The notes beneath the pieces are model-generated. The model worked only from the letters and a program-made list of their open reading frames with translations. It made no database searches and was not told where the DNA came from. The position numbers and the translations under genes are program-made. Positions 16,205 to 24,221 of a stretch of 64,000 bases of DNA are shown one piece after another. Positions within the stretch are counted from its first letter, which is position 1; each line of letters opens with the position of its first letter. Origin of the DNA: CAVTJL01 sp963752325 (lineage in GTDB: Bacteria > Pseudomonadota > Alphaproteobacteria > Geminicoccales > Geminicoccaceae); contig CAVVXU010000004.1 of the NCBI GenBank assembly GCA_963752325.1, positions 1 through 64,000 of the forward strand, written 5' to 3'.

Positions 16205-19009
16205 CTAGCTCACAAACTCGCAGTAAAGTAGCAAAAAAAGCTCGTCGACGTCGTCGGTGCTGACACCCGCCGGCAGGCCGGTGATCTGCGCTCTCCAGCT
16301 GCCCTTGATGCTCTTGCCGTGAACCATCGTGGCGAGGGCGGGAAGGCCGCCGCCGGCCGGATGGTCCGGGGCGGTGGCGGCAACGCCGCTGTCGGTCGTG
16401 CTCACCGTGACCGGCGCCGCCCCGTCGAAGGCGAGCTGCACCTCGACCGGCCCGCCGGGCTTGCGTCCATCCTTCAGGCGGACTGCCACGCCCGCATTGA
16501 CGATCGTCTTGTCGACCGACGGGCCCTCGAAAAGGTCGCGCGCGGTGCCGAAGTCGAGCGGGGCGGCGAAGTTGACGGTCCCGCCATCCGCACGCAGGCG
16601 CGCTCCGATCGCCAGTGCCGCCATCTCCCGGCGCCCCACCTGTTGCTTGACCTCCAGGAGACGCTTCAGATTGTCGTCGAACAGGGCCTCGAACTGGAAC
16701 CAGACGCGCACGTCGCTGATGCGACCGAGATCGAAGGGCTGGTCGGGCAGAAGCTCGAGCAGCCAAGTGCTCTCGAGGCCGATATTCTCGAAGACGTTGC
16801 GCTCGCGATCCTGCAGCCTACGCTGCCGCGCGTCGTAGAGGTCGGAAGCAAAAGCGGGAAACGCCATCGTGTCGAGATGGCGGCGCCGCTGCAGCCGCTT
16901 GTAGCAGAGCCGGGCGATATCCGGGTCGGGCTCGGCGAAGATGCGCAGATTGTCGACCGGCCGGGTGTTGCCGCTGTCGACGAAGCGGACGAGCGACACG
17001 CCGTCGTTCGAGAGATAGCCTCTGGCCGGCACCACCTCACCGTCCACCAGCACCTCGACCCGCACCTCCTTCAGCCGCTGCAGGTAGGTGCCGGGGTACC
17101 AGCGGTCGAAGTCGGCCAGCGTGGTCGTGAAGCGGGCGGTCCGCGTCGCCGACAGCGCTATGAAGCTCACCGGGCTGTGCTTGCGCAGCGAGACCATCTG
17201 GCTGAGCTGGAGCGCCTTCAGGGTGCGGCCGGTGAGCTCGATGTGATCGAGCCCGCCCAGGTCGGCCAGGAGCGTCTCGGCCGCCGTGTACCCCTTGAGG
17301 CCTGGATCGAGATAGGCGTCCTTGATCAGCCGCGTGTCCGAGTCGCGCTCGAAGTTGAACGCGTCCTGGGCCAGCTTCGCGGCCGCCTGGGCCCGCGTCA
17401 GCAGCGACTGGCGCAGGCCGTTGTACTGGGCCTGGATCGCATCGAGCGTTTTCGCGTCCAGGAGCCGGGCGGCGTTGCTCTGGTAGATCGCGTCGAGCTG
17501 CTGCGAGAGCGCGTTGATGTTGGCGATCAGCACGTCGCGCTGCGCCAGCCCATGTTGCAGCTCGGCCGTCGAATCGACGATGGCGGCCTGCACGCCGGAG
17601 AGGCTCGCATGCATGCTGCGGCCGATCTCGCCCACATTGTCGCAGGTGAAGGTCGACTGGATCAGGGCGAAGGTGGCGACCCCGGCGCCCACGGCGATCG
17701 GCACGCCATAGCCGATGATCAGGCCGGCCATCACAGGCGAGGCGGCGATGGCGAGCGAGATCACGACCGCCGTGGCCAGCGCCGTGATGAAAGCGTCCGC
17801 CAGGATCGAGGTGAGCCAACAGAACCAGTCGCAGTCGCACTCGTCCTGGGCCTTGTCGAGCGCGATCACCACCGTGTCGAGCGCCTGCTCGACCTGCGCC
17901 AGCTGCGCCAGCGTCTGGGTCAGCTCGGCGATCTTCTGGTTCAGCGCCGCGAGCTCGGCCTGCTGCGCCTCGAGCGGTCGCCGTACCGCATCCACGAGCT
18001 GCGCGAAATCGTCGAGCGCGAATTGGATCGGCAGCATCCGGGTCTCGATGGCCTGGACGTCGGCGACGAGCACCCGCGTCCGGTCGCGCAGATGCTCGTA
18101 GCGAAAGAGGGGCAGCGAGCCCTCGGCCTGGCCCGTGACGCTCAGCCCCTGGTCGAGCGCGAATAGGCCGAGCTTGGCCGTCAGCACGTTGGCGAGGACG
18201 GGAAATGCCAGGGAGGCATGCACCCGGTCGCCCGGCGGATCGCCCGGAATCTCGGCCTGCGGCGCGTCCACGTCGATCGCGGCATCGCCCGCGGCGCGGA
18301 AGACGGCGCCGGGCACGCCGGAAGTGAACGCCACGAGGTCGGTCTCGACCGGCAGCGGATCGACATAGCCCGGCCTCGGGGCGAGGGGGGGCCGCTCGCC
18401 CAGGGTGTCCTCCAGCCGGAAGTCCGGATAGATGCGCTGGCGCACCCCGGCCAAGTCGAGGACGCTGAGATCGCCCAGCGTCTTCTTGCGGCCGCACCAC
18501 TGCGTGAAGTCGTTCTTCTTGATGTCCGCGGTCATGCCGGCAATCAGCGTCGCGCGCTGGACCATCAGCTCGTCGAACGCCTTGGCGGCCACCGTCCCGA
18601 TGGCCTGGACCGTGGCGTCGGCCGCATCGAGCTTCAGCGCCTGCTCATAAAAGCTGCGCGCATTCTTGAGATCGCCGCGCGCCACGTAGCGCTGCGCGAT
18701 GCCGATCTGCGCCCGGGACAGCTTTTCCTGGTGCAGGAAGGCATAGCGACCGGCCAGCGACGCGTCGCCCGCCTTCAGCGTGGCCAGCTCCTTCAGCGCC
18801 GGCCCGAGCTGGCCCCGGCCCAGCAGGCTCTCGGCCCGCGCCAGGGTCGCCTCGGCCCCACTGTCCTTGGGCACGCCATGCAGCGGCGCCGCATCCGCGT
18901 GCGTGAGCGCCTCGCGCACCGGCGGTGTGAGGATCGTGTTGCCTGGAACGGTGGCCTCGACGGGCCGGGACGTCTTCGATGCTCTGGATCGCCTGGTGGT
19001 GCTGGCCAT
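16205..19009 (-). CDS. Tc toxin subunit A-related protein (miniature TcA-like, stand-alone)
   Basis: This protein has 934 residues and an intact frame. N-terminal helical TPR-like repeats span about residues 50-150 ('ARAESLLGRGQLGPALKELATLKAGDASLAG'). A long coiled coil follows (about 335-390, 'EAQQAELAALNQKIAELTQTLAQLAQVEQAL'), then a cysteine pair region and a strongly hydrophobic hairpin of about 55 residues (400-455). A second coiled coil runs to about 560. The last 350 residues resemble the TcB-binding end of TcA toxins: 'TTTLADFDRWYPGTYLQRLKEVRVEVL' parallels the D-Y-P-G-H-Y-x-R-x-I-K motif, and 'GLESTWLLELLPDQPFDLGRISDVRVWFQFEA' parallels the S-x-W-x-L-E-L ... I-S-D-V motif. TcA proteins are usually more than 2000 residues. 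No TcB or TcC gene is nearby. There is no signal peptide. GTG 19030 is an alternative start. Confidence 0.7.
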   Translation of the reverse strand: MASTTRRSRASKTSRPVEATVPGNTILTPPVREALTHADAAPLHGVPKDSGAEATLARAESLLGRGQLGPALKELATLKAGDASLAGRYAFLHQEKLSRAQIGIAQRYVARGDLKNARSFYEQALKLDAADATVQAIGTVAAKAFDELMVQRATLIAGMTADIKKNDFTQWCGRKKTLGDLSVLDLAGVRQRIYPDFRLEDTLGERPPLAPRPGYVDPLPVETDLVAFTSGVPGAVFRAAGDAAIDVDAPQAEIPGDPPGDRVHASLAFPVLANVLTAKLGLFALDQGLSVTGQAEGSLPLFRYEHLRDRTRVLVADVQAIETRMLPIQFALDDFAQLVDAVRRPLEAQQAELAALNQKIAELTQTLAQLAQVEQALDTVVIALDKAQDECDCDWFCWLTSILADAFITALATAVVISLAIAASPVMAGLIIGYGVPIAVGAGVATFALIQSTFTCDNVGEIGRSMHASLSGVQAAIVDSTAELQHGLAQRDVLIANINALSQQLDAIYQSNAARLLDAKTLDAIQAQYNGLRQSLLTRAQAAAKLAQDAFNFERDSDTRLIKDAYLDPGLKGYTAAETLLADLGGLDHIELTGRTLKALQLSQMVSLRKHSPVSFIALSATRTARFTTTLADFDRWYPGTYLQRLKEVRVEVLVDGEVVPARGYLSNDGVSLVRFVDSGNTRPVDNLRIFAEPDPDIARLCYKRLQRRRHLDTMAFPAFASDLYDARQRRLQDRERNVFENIGLESTWLLELLPDQPFDLGRISDVRVWFQFEALFDDNLKRLLEVKQQVGRREMAALAIGARLRADGGTVNFAAPLDFGTARDLFEGPSVDKTIVNAGVAVRLKDGRKPGGPVEVQLAFDGAAPVTVSTTDSGVAATAPDHPAGGGLPALATMVHGKSIKGSWRAQITGLPAGVSTDDVDELFLLLYCEFVS

Positions 19010-19216
19010 GCCGAAAAGCTCCCACGCCACCTTCCTTTGCCTTTTCGACCGGGCAATTTAGCAGGGCACGCGGGGCTTGTCCTCGGGATCCTCGGCGTCG
19101 CAGGTGAGGGCCCGCGCCGGTGGCCAGCGCCTGCGATCGGGTCTATCTCGGCCTGAGACGGTTCCGCTCCCGACCGGCCGGGCAGCGCGACCCGAGCGGC
19201 AGAGGCGAGTGAGAAC

Positions 19217-21013
19217 ATGGCAGGCTTCACCACGCGTCCCGAGATCCTGGGCACCTTCGGCGTCGTCAGCTCGACGCACTGGATCGCCTCCGCGGTCGCG
19301 ATGAGCATGCTCGAGAAGGGCGGCAACGCCTTCGATGCCGCCGTCGCCGGCGGTTTTGTCCTTCACGTGGTGGAGCCGCACCTGAACGGGCCGGGCGGCG
19401 ACATGCCGGCCATCCTCTATTCCGCGCGCGAGGATCGGGTGCGCGTGCTGTGCGGCCAGGGCCCGGCACCCGCGGCCGCCACCATCGAGGCCTACCGCAG
19501 CCGGGGCCTCGACCTCGTGCCCGGCAGCGGGCTCCTGGCCGCCTGCGTGCCGGGTGCCGTCGACGCCTGGCTCACCATGCACCGCGACCATGGCCGCCTC
19601 GGCCTGCGCGAGGTCATCGAGCCCGCCATCCACTATGCCGAGCAGGGCCACCCGATGCTGGCCGCCGTCGCCGCCACCATCGCCGGCCTCGCACAGTTCT
19701 TCGCCGACGAGTGGCCCACCTCGGCCGCCACCTGGCTGGCCGGCGGCTCGCTGCCCCAGGCCGGCCAGCTCTTCCGCAATCCCGTGCTGGCAAGGACCTG
19801 GCGGCGCCTGCTGCAGGAGGCCGAGACCGCGGGCCTCGGCCGCGAGGGCCAGATCGAGGCCGCCAGGCGCACCTGGTCGCGCGGCTTCGTCGCCGAGGCG
19901 ATCGACCGCTTCTGCCGCACCCAGGAGGTGATGGACGTCTCGGGCCGCCGCCATGGCGGCCTGCTCACCGCCGACGACATGGGCGCCTGGCATGCCTCCT
20001 ACGAGGAGCCGCTCACCTACGACTACGGGAACTACACCCTGTGCAAGACGGGCCCCTGGGGCCAGGGCCCTCTCTTCCTCCAGCTCCTGGCGATCCTGAA
20101 GGGTTTTGACATCGCCTCGATGGACCCGCTCGGGCCCGATTTCGTCCATACCGTGATCGAGGGCATCAAGCTCGCGATGGCGGATCGCGAGGCCTATTAC
20201 GGCGATCCCGTCTTCGCCGAGGTGCCGATGGATGTTCTTTTGTCGGTTCCCTACAATGTCGAGCGCCGCAACCTCATCGGCGAGCGCGCCTCGATGGAGC
20301 TGCGCCCCGGCCATGTAGACACCTTCGAGGCGCAGCTGCGCCGCGTCGCCGCCATCGAGACCAGCGCCGAGGGCCACAGCAGCGAGCCCACCTTCGGCCA
20401 CCTCGCGGCCCGTGACAAAAAAGGCGAGGTGAGGGGCGACACCTGCCACATCGACGTCATCGACCGCGACGGCAACATGGTCTCGGCCACCCCCTCGGGC
20501 GGCTGGCTGCAGTCGAGCCCCATCATCCCCGAGCTCGGCTTTGCCTTGGGCTCACGCGCCCAGATGTTCCGCCTCGAGCGAGGCCTGCCCAGCACGCTCG
20601 TCCCCGGCAAGCGCCCCCGCACCACCCTCTCGCCCTCGCTGGCGCTGCGCGACGGCCTGCCCTACCTCGCCTTCGGCACCCCCGGCGGCGACCAGCAGGA
20701 CCAGTGGCAGTCGATCCTTTTCCTTCGCCACGTCCACCACGGCTTTAATCTTCAGGAATCGATCGACGCGCCGCTCTTCCACAGCGAGCACGCCCCGCTC
20801 TCCTTCTGGCCGCGCCCCGCCCGCCCCGGCTGCATGCAGCTCGAGGCGAGCTTCCCCAAAGCCACGATCGCCGAGCTCGAGCGCCGCGGCCACATCCTCA
20901 CCGTCCAGCCCGAATGGTCCATCGGCCGCCTCTGCGCCGCCGCCCGCGACGGTGATATCCTGAAAGCCGCCGCCACCCCCCGGCTGATGCAGGCCTACGC
21001 CATCGGCAGGTAG
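19217..21013 (+). CDS. Gamma-glutamyltransferase/cephalosporin acylase-family enzyme
   Basis: This is a 598-residue Ntn-hydrolase precursor. The autoprocessing nucleophile is probably Thr409 in 'RGDTCHIDVIDRDGNMVSATPSGGW', where cleavage would generate large and small subunits. The N-terminal half has the family signature 'EKGGNAFDAAVAGGFVLHVVEPHLNGPGGD', and the small subunit has 'RTTLSPSLALRDGLPYLAFGTPGGDQQDQW'. There is no clear signal peptide, so a cytoplasmic gamma-glutamyl hydrolase or acylase is likely rather than secreted glutathione GGT. It is transcribed alone, divergent from the TcA-like gene. Confidence 0.83.
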   Translation: MAGFTTRPEILGTFGVVSSTHWIASAVAMSMLEKGGNAFDAAVAGGFVLHVVEPHLNGPGGDMPAILYSAREDRVRVLCGQGPAPAAATIEAYRSRGLDLVPGSGLLAACVPGAVDAWLTMHRDHGRLGLREVIEPAIHYAEQGHPMLAAVAATIAGLAQFFADEWPTSAATWLAGGSLPQAGQLFRNPVLARTWRRLLQEAETAGLGREGQIEAARRTWSRGFVAEAIDRFCRTQEVMDVSGRRHGGLLTADDMGAWHASYEEPLTYDYGNYTLCKTGPWGQGPLFLQLLAILKGFDIASMDPLGPDFVHTVIEGIKLAMADREAYYGDPVFAEVPMDVLLSVPYNVERRNLIGERASMELRPGHVDTFEAQLRRVAAIETSAEGHSSEPTFGHLAARDKKGEVRGDTCHIDVIDRDGNMVSATPSGGWLQSSPIIPELGFALGSRAQMFRLERGLPSTLVPGKRPRTTLSPSLALRDGLPYLAFGTPGGDQQDQWQSILFLRHVHHGFNLQESIDAPLFHSEHAPLSFWPRPARPGCMQLEASFPKATIAELERRGHILTVQPEWSIGRLCAAARDGDILKAAATPRLMQAYAIGR

Positions 21014-21069
21014 GCGCGGGACGATCCGACTGCTGCTTGACCAACCCATATCCATGCGGTTATACGACG

Positions 21070-21093
21070 ATCCATAGCCACGAGGTTATGGAT
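21070..21093. promoter_or_regulatory. Palindrome upstream of arsR-type gene, candidate operator
   Basis: The half-sites ATCCATA (21070-21076) and TATGGAT (21087-21093) form an inverted repeat ending six bases before the ATG of the ArsR-type regulator. A second AACC/GGTT pair overlaps it just upstream. ArsR-family repressors bind such dyads and autoregulate, so this is the likely operator of the three-gene unit. Confidence 0.5.
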
Positions 21094-21098
21094 TGCCC

Positions 21099-21422
21099 AT
21101 GCCCGACGCCCAGGATGTGCTCTTCAAGGCGCTGGCCGACCCGACGCGTCGCCTGATCTTCGAGCGGCTGTGCCGTGAGGGCGACCAGACCGTGGGTGCG
21201 CTGACGGCCGGCGCCGGCGTCTCGCAGCCGGCCGTCTCGAAGCATCTGGGCGTGCTGAGGCGGGCCGGGCTCGTGCGCGACCGCCATGCGGGGCGCCAGA
21301 CCCACTACAGCGCGCAGCTCACCGCCCTGGCGCCGCTGGTCGACTGGACCAGCCAGATGGCCGGGTTCTGGCAGACCCGGTTCGACAGCCTCGAGGACCT
21401 GCTGAAGAGGATGGATCAATGA
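21099..21422 (+). CDS. ArsR-family winged-helix regulator
   Basis: This is a 107-residue helix-turn-helix protein. 'FKALADPTRRLIFERLCREGDQTVGALTAGAGVSQPAVSKHLGVLRRAGLVRDR' covers the whole winged helix. No cysteine metal-binding motif is present, so it belongs to the non-metal ArsR group usually paired with a SRPBCC (AHSA1) gene. Its stop overlaps the start of exactly such a gene. It probably represses its own operon through the palindrome directly upstream. TTG 21093 is a possible alternative start. Confidence 0.88.
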   Translation: MPDAQDVLFKALADPTRRLIFERLCREGDQTVGALTAGAGVSQPAVSKHLGVLRRAGLVRDRHAGRQTHYSAQLTALAPLVDWTSQMAGFWQTRFDSLEDLLKRMDQ

Positions 21423-21842
21423 CCGAAATCGCAACCGATGCTGCCACAGGCAACGCGCTCCGTCGTGGTCGAGCGCGAGATACCCCATCCGCCGGAGAGG
21501 ATCTGGCGTGCGCTCACCCAGCCGCACCTGATCGAGGAATGGCTGATGAAGAACGATTTTTTGGCTGTTGTGGACCACCGCTTTTGTCTCAGCGCGGACT
21601 GGGGGAGCGTCGACTGCCGGGTCCTGGCGGTCGAGCCGCAAAGGACGCTCTCCTACAGCTGGGTGGCCCTCGGGCTCGAGAGCGTGGTCACCTGGACCCT
21701 CACGCCCACCGCTGGGGGAACGCATCTGCGCATGGAGCAGGCGGGCTTCCGGCCGGACCAGCAGCGGGCCTACCAGGGCGCCAGGCACGGCTGGCAGCGG
21801 TTCCTCGCGAGCCTCGAGGCGCTCGTGGCGCGAATGGACTGA
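21419..21842 (+). CDS. SRPBCC (AHSA1/START-like) protein, probable frameshift near the start
   Basis: This is a lipid/ligand-binding-fold protein of about 140 residues. 'VVVEREIPHPPERIWRALTQPHLIEEWLMKNDF' is the classic AHSA1 opening, and 'SYSWVALGLESVVTWTLTPTAGGTHLRMEQAGF' and 'GWQRFLASLEALV' complete the helix-grip fold. The overlapping start at 21419 gives nine to ten residues in another frame before a one-base change near 21450. Alternatively translation starts at ATG 21438 in the main frame. It follows an ArsR regulator, the usual partnership. Its ligand is unknown. Confidence 0.8.
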
Positions 21843-21872
21843 GCCCGTCGGGACCAGGGAGGAGAAGCGGGC

Positions 21873-22271
21873 ATGACGAAGGACGGGCCGCAATCCGGTG
21901 AGGCGGCATCCCGCCTGATCGACGCGCGCATAGCCGAGCTGGGCGACTGGCGCGGCGCCATGCTCGCCCATATCCGTTCTCTCGTCAGGGAAGCCGATCC
22001 CCTGATCGTCGAGGAATGGAAGTGGCGGGGCGTTCCGGTCTGGTCGCGGGACGGCATCATCTGCACCGGCGAGACCTACAAGAAAGTGATAAAAATGACC
22101 TTCGCCAAGGGCGCCTCGCTGCCGGACCCCAAGGGCCTCTTCAATGCCAGCCTCGAAGGTGGCACGCGGCGCGCCATCGACATCGAGGAGGGCCGGGACA
22201 TCGACGCGGAGGCGCTGAAGGCCCTCGTCCGCGCCGCCATCGAGCTGAACCGGTCCAAGCGCAAAGGGTGA
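21873..22271 (+). CDS. DUF1801 domain protein
   Basis: This 132-residue protein has the DUF1801 (YdhG-like) signature 'EEWKWRGVPVWSRDGIICTGETYKKVIKMTFAKGASLPDPKGLFN'. The fold is related to the C-terminal part of an iron chaperone-like group, but the function of this family is not established. It is the third gene of the ArsR/SRPBCC/DUF1801 unit, a combination often seen in Proteobacteria. It starts 30 bp after the SRPBCC gene behind a GGAGGAGAAG ribosome-binding site. The frame is intact. Confidence 0.8.
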   Translation: MTKDGPQSGEAASRLIDARIAELGDWRGAMLAHIRSLVREADPLIVEEWKWRGVPVWSRDGIICTGETYKKVIKMTFAKGASLPDPKGLFNASLEGGTRRAIDIEEGRDIDAEALKALVRAAIELNRSKRKG

Positions 22272-22418
22272 GGGGTGGCGCCAGCGCTCCCGCCCGGCCG
22301 AGGCGCCGCCCCGTTACATCTTGCGACAATTCGGCCATGGTGCCGCCAAAGACCGGCGACAAAGCGCCGGCATGGTGATCCTGTTCCCACCGACAAAAAA
22401 ACAGGAGAGCACCCGCCC

Positions 22419-22921
22419 ATGGCCGACCGCATCCTCACCCGCCACGCCACGCCCTTCACCGCCAGCCTTTTTTTCATCTCGGCCGTCTCGGGCGTGGCGC
22501 TTTTCTTTCACGCTGCCCCCGGCCTCTTCCACGAGATGCATGTGTGGCTGAGCCTGGTGCTCCTGCTGCCGGTGGCCTTCCACATCTGGCGCAACTGGCA
22601 CAGCCTCATGACCTACATCCGCCGCCGCACGATCTACATCCCGCTCGCGGATCAGCCTCGTCGTCGCCGCCGTGATGGCGGCCGCGAGCTTCTCCGGCGG
22701 ACCCGGCGGCGGCCCGGGCGGCCGCGCCATGGCGCTGGTGGCGAGCCAGCCGCTCACCACCGTAGCCTCCCTCGCCGGCATCACCGACCGACGACCTCAC
22801 GCAGCGCCTCGCCGCCGCCGGCCTCGAGGTGACCGGCCCCACCGAGACGCTGCGCCAGATCTCGCAACGCTCGGGCAGGGATCTTTTTGAGGTTCTGTCG
22901 GTCGTCCCGGCGCCGAAGTAG
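22419..22921 (+). CDS. DUF4405-type small membrane protein, two frameshifts
   Basis: The reconstructed protein of about 166 residues has two membrane helices ('TASLFFISAVSGVALFFH' and 'WLSLVLLLPVAFHIW'), the conserved 'H-x-W-x-x-L' region around 'IWRNWHSLMTYIRRR', and then a third helix 'ISLVVAAVMAAASF'. The tail is a cytoplasmic or periplasmic helix ending 'RDLFEVLSVVPAPK'. A glycine-rich linker (GGPGGGPGGR) lies between. Frames change near 22648 (one extra G) and near 22785. DUF4405 members resemble the membrane cytochrome part of some dehydrogenases, and the histidines could bind haem. The function is unknown. Confidence 0.6.
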
Positions 22922-23039
22922 CCGCGAGGCTTGGGTCGACCGCCACCGTCGACCTCAACGAGGTCCACAGCAGCCCGCGGCATCTGCGGCCCCCTCGAAA
23001 GCCCCGACGCCGTTCTCTGTCACGTTCCTTCTCCCCCCG

Positions 23040-23234
23040 CGAGGAAGCCGCCCGCCGCGCCAACCGCTCCCGCGTCTTCGTCGGCTCCGCCACCCGGGTG
23101 CGCGATCTCTCTCGGAGCCTTCGCGGAGGGCTGCGGCGCCGACGAGATCATGATCACGACGGCCATCTTTCGATCATGAGGCGAGGCGACGGTCGTACGA
23201 GCTGCTGGCGGAGGCGTTTGCGCTGGAGGGGTGA
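23040..23234 (+). pseudogene. 3' remnant of an LLM-class flavin monooxygenase
   Basis: Read across two or three frames, this stretch encodes 'SRVFVGSATRVRD', 'GAFAEGCGADEIMITTAIF' and 'DHEARRRSYELLAEAFALEG', ending at a stop at 23232-23234. It is the C-terminal helix pair of luciferase-like monooxygenases (the consensus is D-E-L-M-V-T-T ... D-H-x-A-R-x-R-S-Y-E-L-L-A-E-A-F). Nothing recognisable of the barrel remains upstream, so the gene is truncated as well as frameshifted. It abuts the left inverted repeat of the low-GC island. Confidence 0.6.
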
Positions 23235-23275
23235 GGAACGGCAGAGGCAAGACATTCGACCTCTTCATGGCTGAC

Positions 23276-23302
23276 GATGCGCACTTGCAAGACCTGACCC
23301 CA
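23276..23302 (+). repeat. Left inverted repeat of low-GC island
   Basis: GATGCGC, two bases, then TTGCAAGACCTGACCCCA. The reverse complement occurs at 25322-25348 with 25 of 27 positions identical, and the 18-base part is perfect. Copies of this GACCTGACCCC-type sequence are, from memory, common near REP-associated (Y1, HUH) transposases in Proteobacteria. No transposase is present here. Confidence 0.8.
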
Positions 23303-23502
23303 TGCCTCGTGCGGGTATGCTGATCTTTTCGGTGTCGGGCCCCCACATGATGTCGGAGGGCAGGACAACGGTTGACCGCTACGAAGCCCAGAGATTGACC
23401 GGCTTTCTGACCGACTGGGTTCGGCAGCAGCGTGAACCGCACCGGCCTACTCTCCGTGAGCGAGCGGGGGCGCTGTTCAGGCGGCGAACAAGACAACCAT
23501 GA
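23302..23502 (+). CDS. Small ORF, doubtful
   Basis: This is a 66-codon open frame beginning inside the left inverted repeat. An internal ATG at 23317 gives a shorter product. The product is basic at its end ('LRERAGALFRRRTRQP') and resembles nothing I know. No ribosome-binding site precedes either start. It may be only the edge of the island. Confidence 0.2.
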   Translation: MPRAGMLIFSVSGPHMMSEGRTTVDRYEAQRLTGFLTDWVRQQREPHRPTLRERAGALFRRRTRQP

Positions 23503-23555
23503 CGTAGCTCGGCCAACAGACCAGCTACGCGATTAGCGCAAAGGGGGAACCATCA

Positions 23556-24116
23556 ATGTCGCAGCTTCAGGCATGGTATCTGGCGCACTCGATGTTTGAG
23601 AGACATCTGATCGCCGCGGGTGCATATTTCGTATTCGGCATCGTCGTACTCGCGATCATGGAGTTGGTGACGGCGAAGCGCTCGTTGGACCCTAAGCCCG
23701 AGTTCCAGTGGGACTTGGTTGCATTGCGGGCGATCATATGGGGAGTGCTGGTTCTCGCTATTGCACTTTTGTCCTTTGCTGGAAGATGGATGGCTGATGT
23801 GATCGCGGCCCATCCGGAGAGGCTTTTGAGCATTACAAGTGCGCCATATACGATCGCGGCGGCTATCATCTTTGGGATTGCGTTTTTCTGGTTCCGGTGT
23901 CGTGCCCCCCTTTACTACGGATTGAGCGAGATAGCAGCGGCGATCATGACCATCGCGGTATCGTCAAGCACGACAGCCGGAGGAGGCTTTGGCAGGATTG
24001 TCGGTCTGCTGGGCGCAGTATATATCCTCGTCCGAGGGCTCGACAATATGGATAAGCGGCTCAAGGGCAGGGAGCTATGGGCGAAGGTCTTCTGGGGGAG
24101 ATTTCCCGTAACGTAA
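23556..24116 (+). CDS. Hypothetical membrane protein of the low-GC island
   Basis: This 186-residue protein has four predicted membrane helices, roughly residues 20-38 ('LIAAGAYFVFGIVVLAIM'), 55-75, 95-112 ('YTIAAAIIFGIAFFWF') and 120-150. A short basic tail follows ('MDKRLKGRELWAKVFWG'). A good ribosome-binding site (AGGGGG) lies seven to ten bases before ATG 23556. Codon and base use is noticeably less GC-rich than in the neighbouring genes, consistent with horizontal acquisition. I do not recognise the family. It lies inside the inverted repeats together with one more unknown gene. Confidence 0.65.
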   Translation: MSQLQAWYLAHSMFERHLIAAGAYFVFGIVVLAIMELVTAKRSLDPKPEFQWDLVALRAIIWGVLVLAIALLSFAGRWMADVIAAHPERLLSITSAPYTIAAAIIFGIAFFWFRCRAPLYYGLSEIAAAIMTIAVSSSTTAGGGFGRIVGLLGAVYILVRGLDNMDKRLKGRELWAKVFWGRFPVT

Positions 24117-24221
24117 CAAGTAGAGGGCCTCACGTCGGGCCCGCCAACGACAAGACTGAGAACCCATGGTGGAGCGGCAGCTTTACATGCCAGGTAGAAC
24201 CGAAGCCGTAGGGTCCCCCTG

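Noticed and set aside
16319..18166. Long open frame of about 615 codons on the plus strand
   Set aside because: It lies antisense within the TcA-like gene. The product is compositionally biased (Arg, Gln, Leu, His, Asp) with no domain, while the minus frame has coherent coiled-coil and toxin-like motifs.
16205..21013. TcB/TcC partner genes near the TcA-like protein
   Set aside because: Neither the neighbouring P460 gene, the gamma-glutamyltransferase gene nor any other frame in the window shows RHS/YD repeats or SpvB features.
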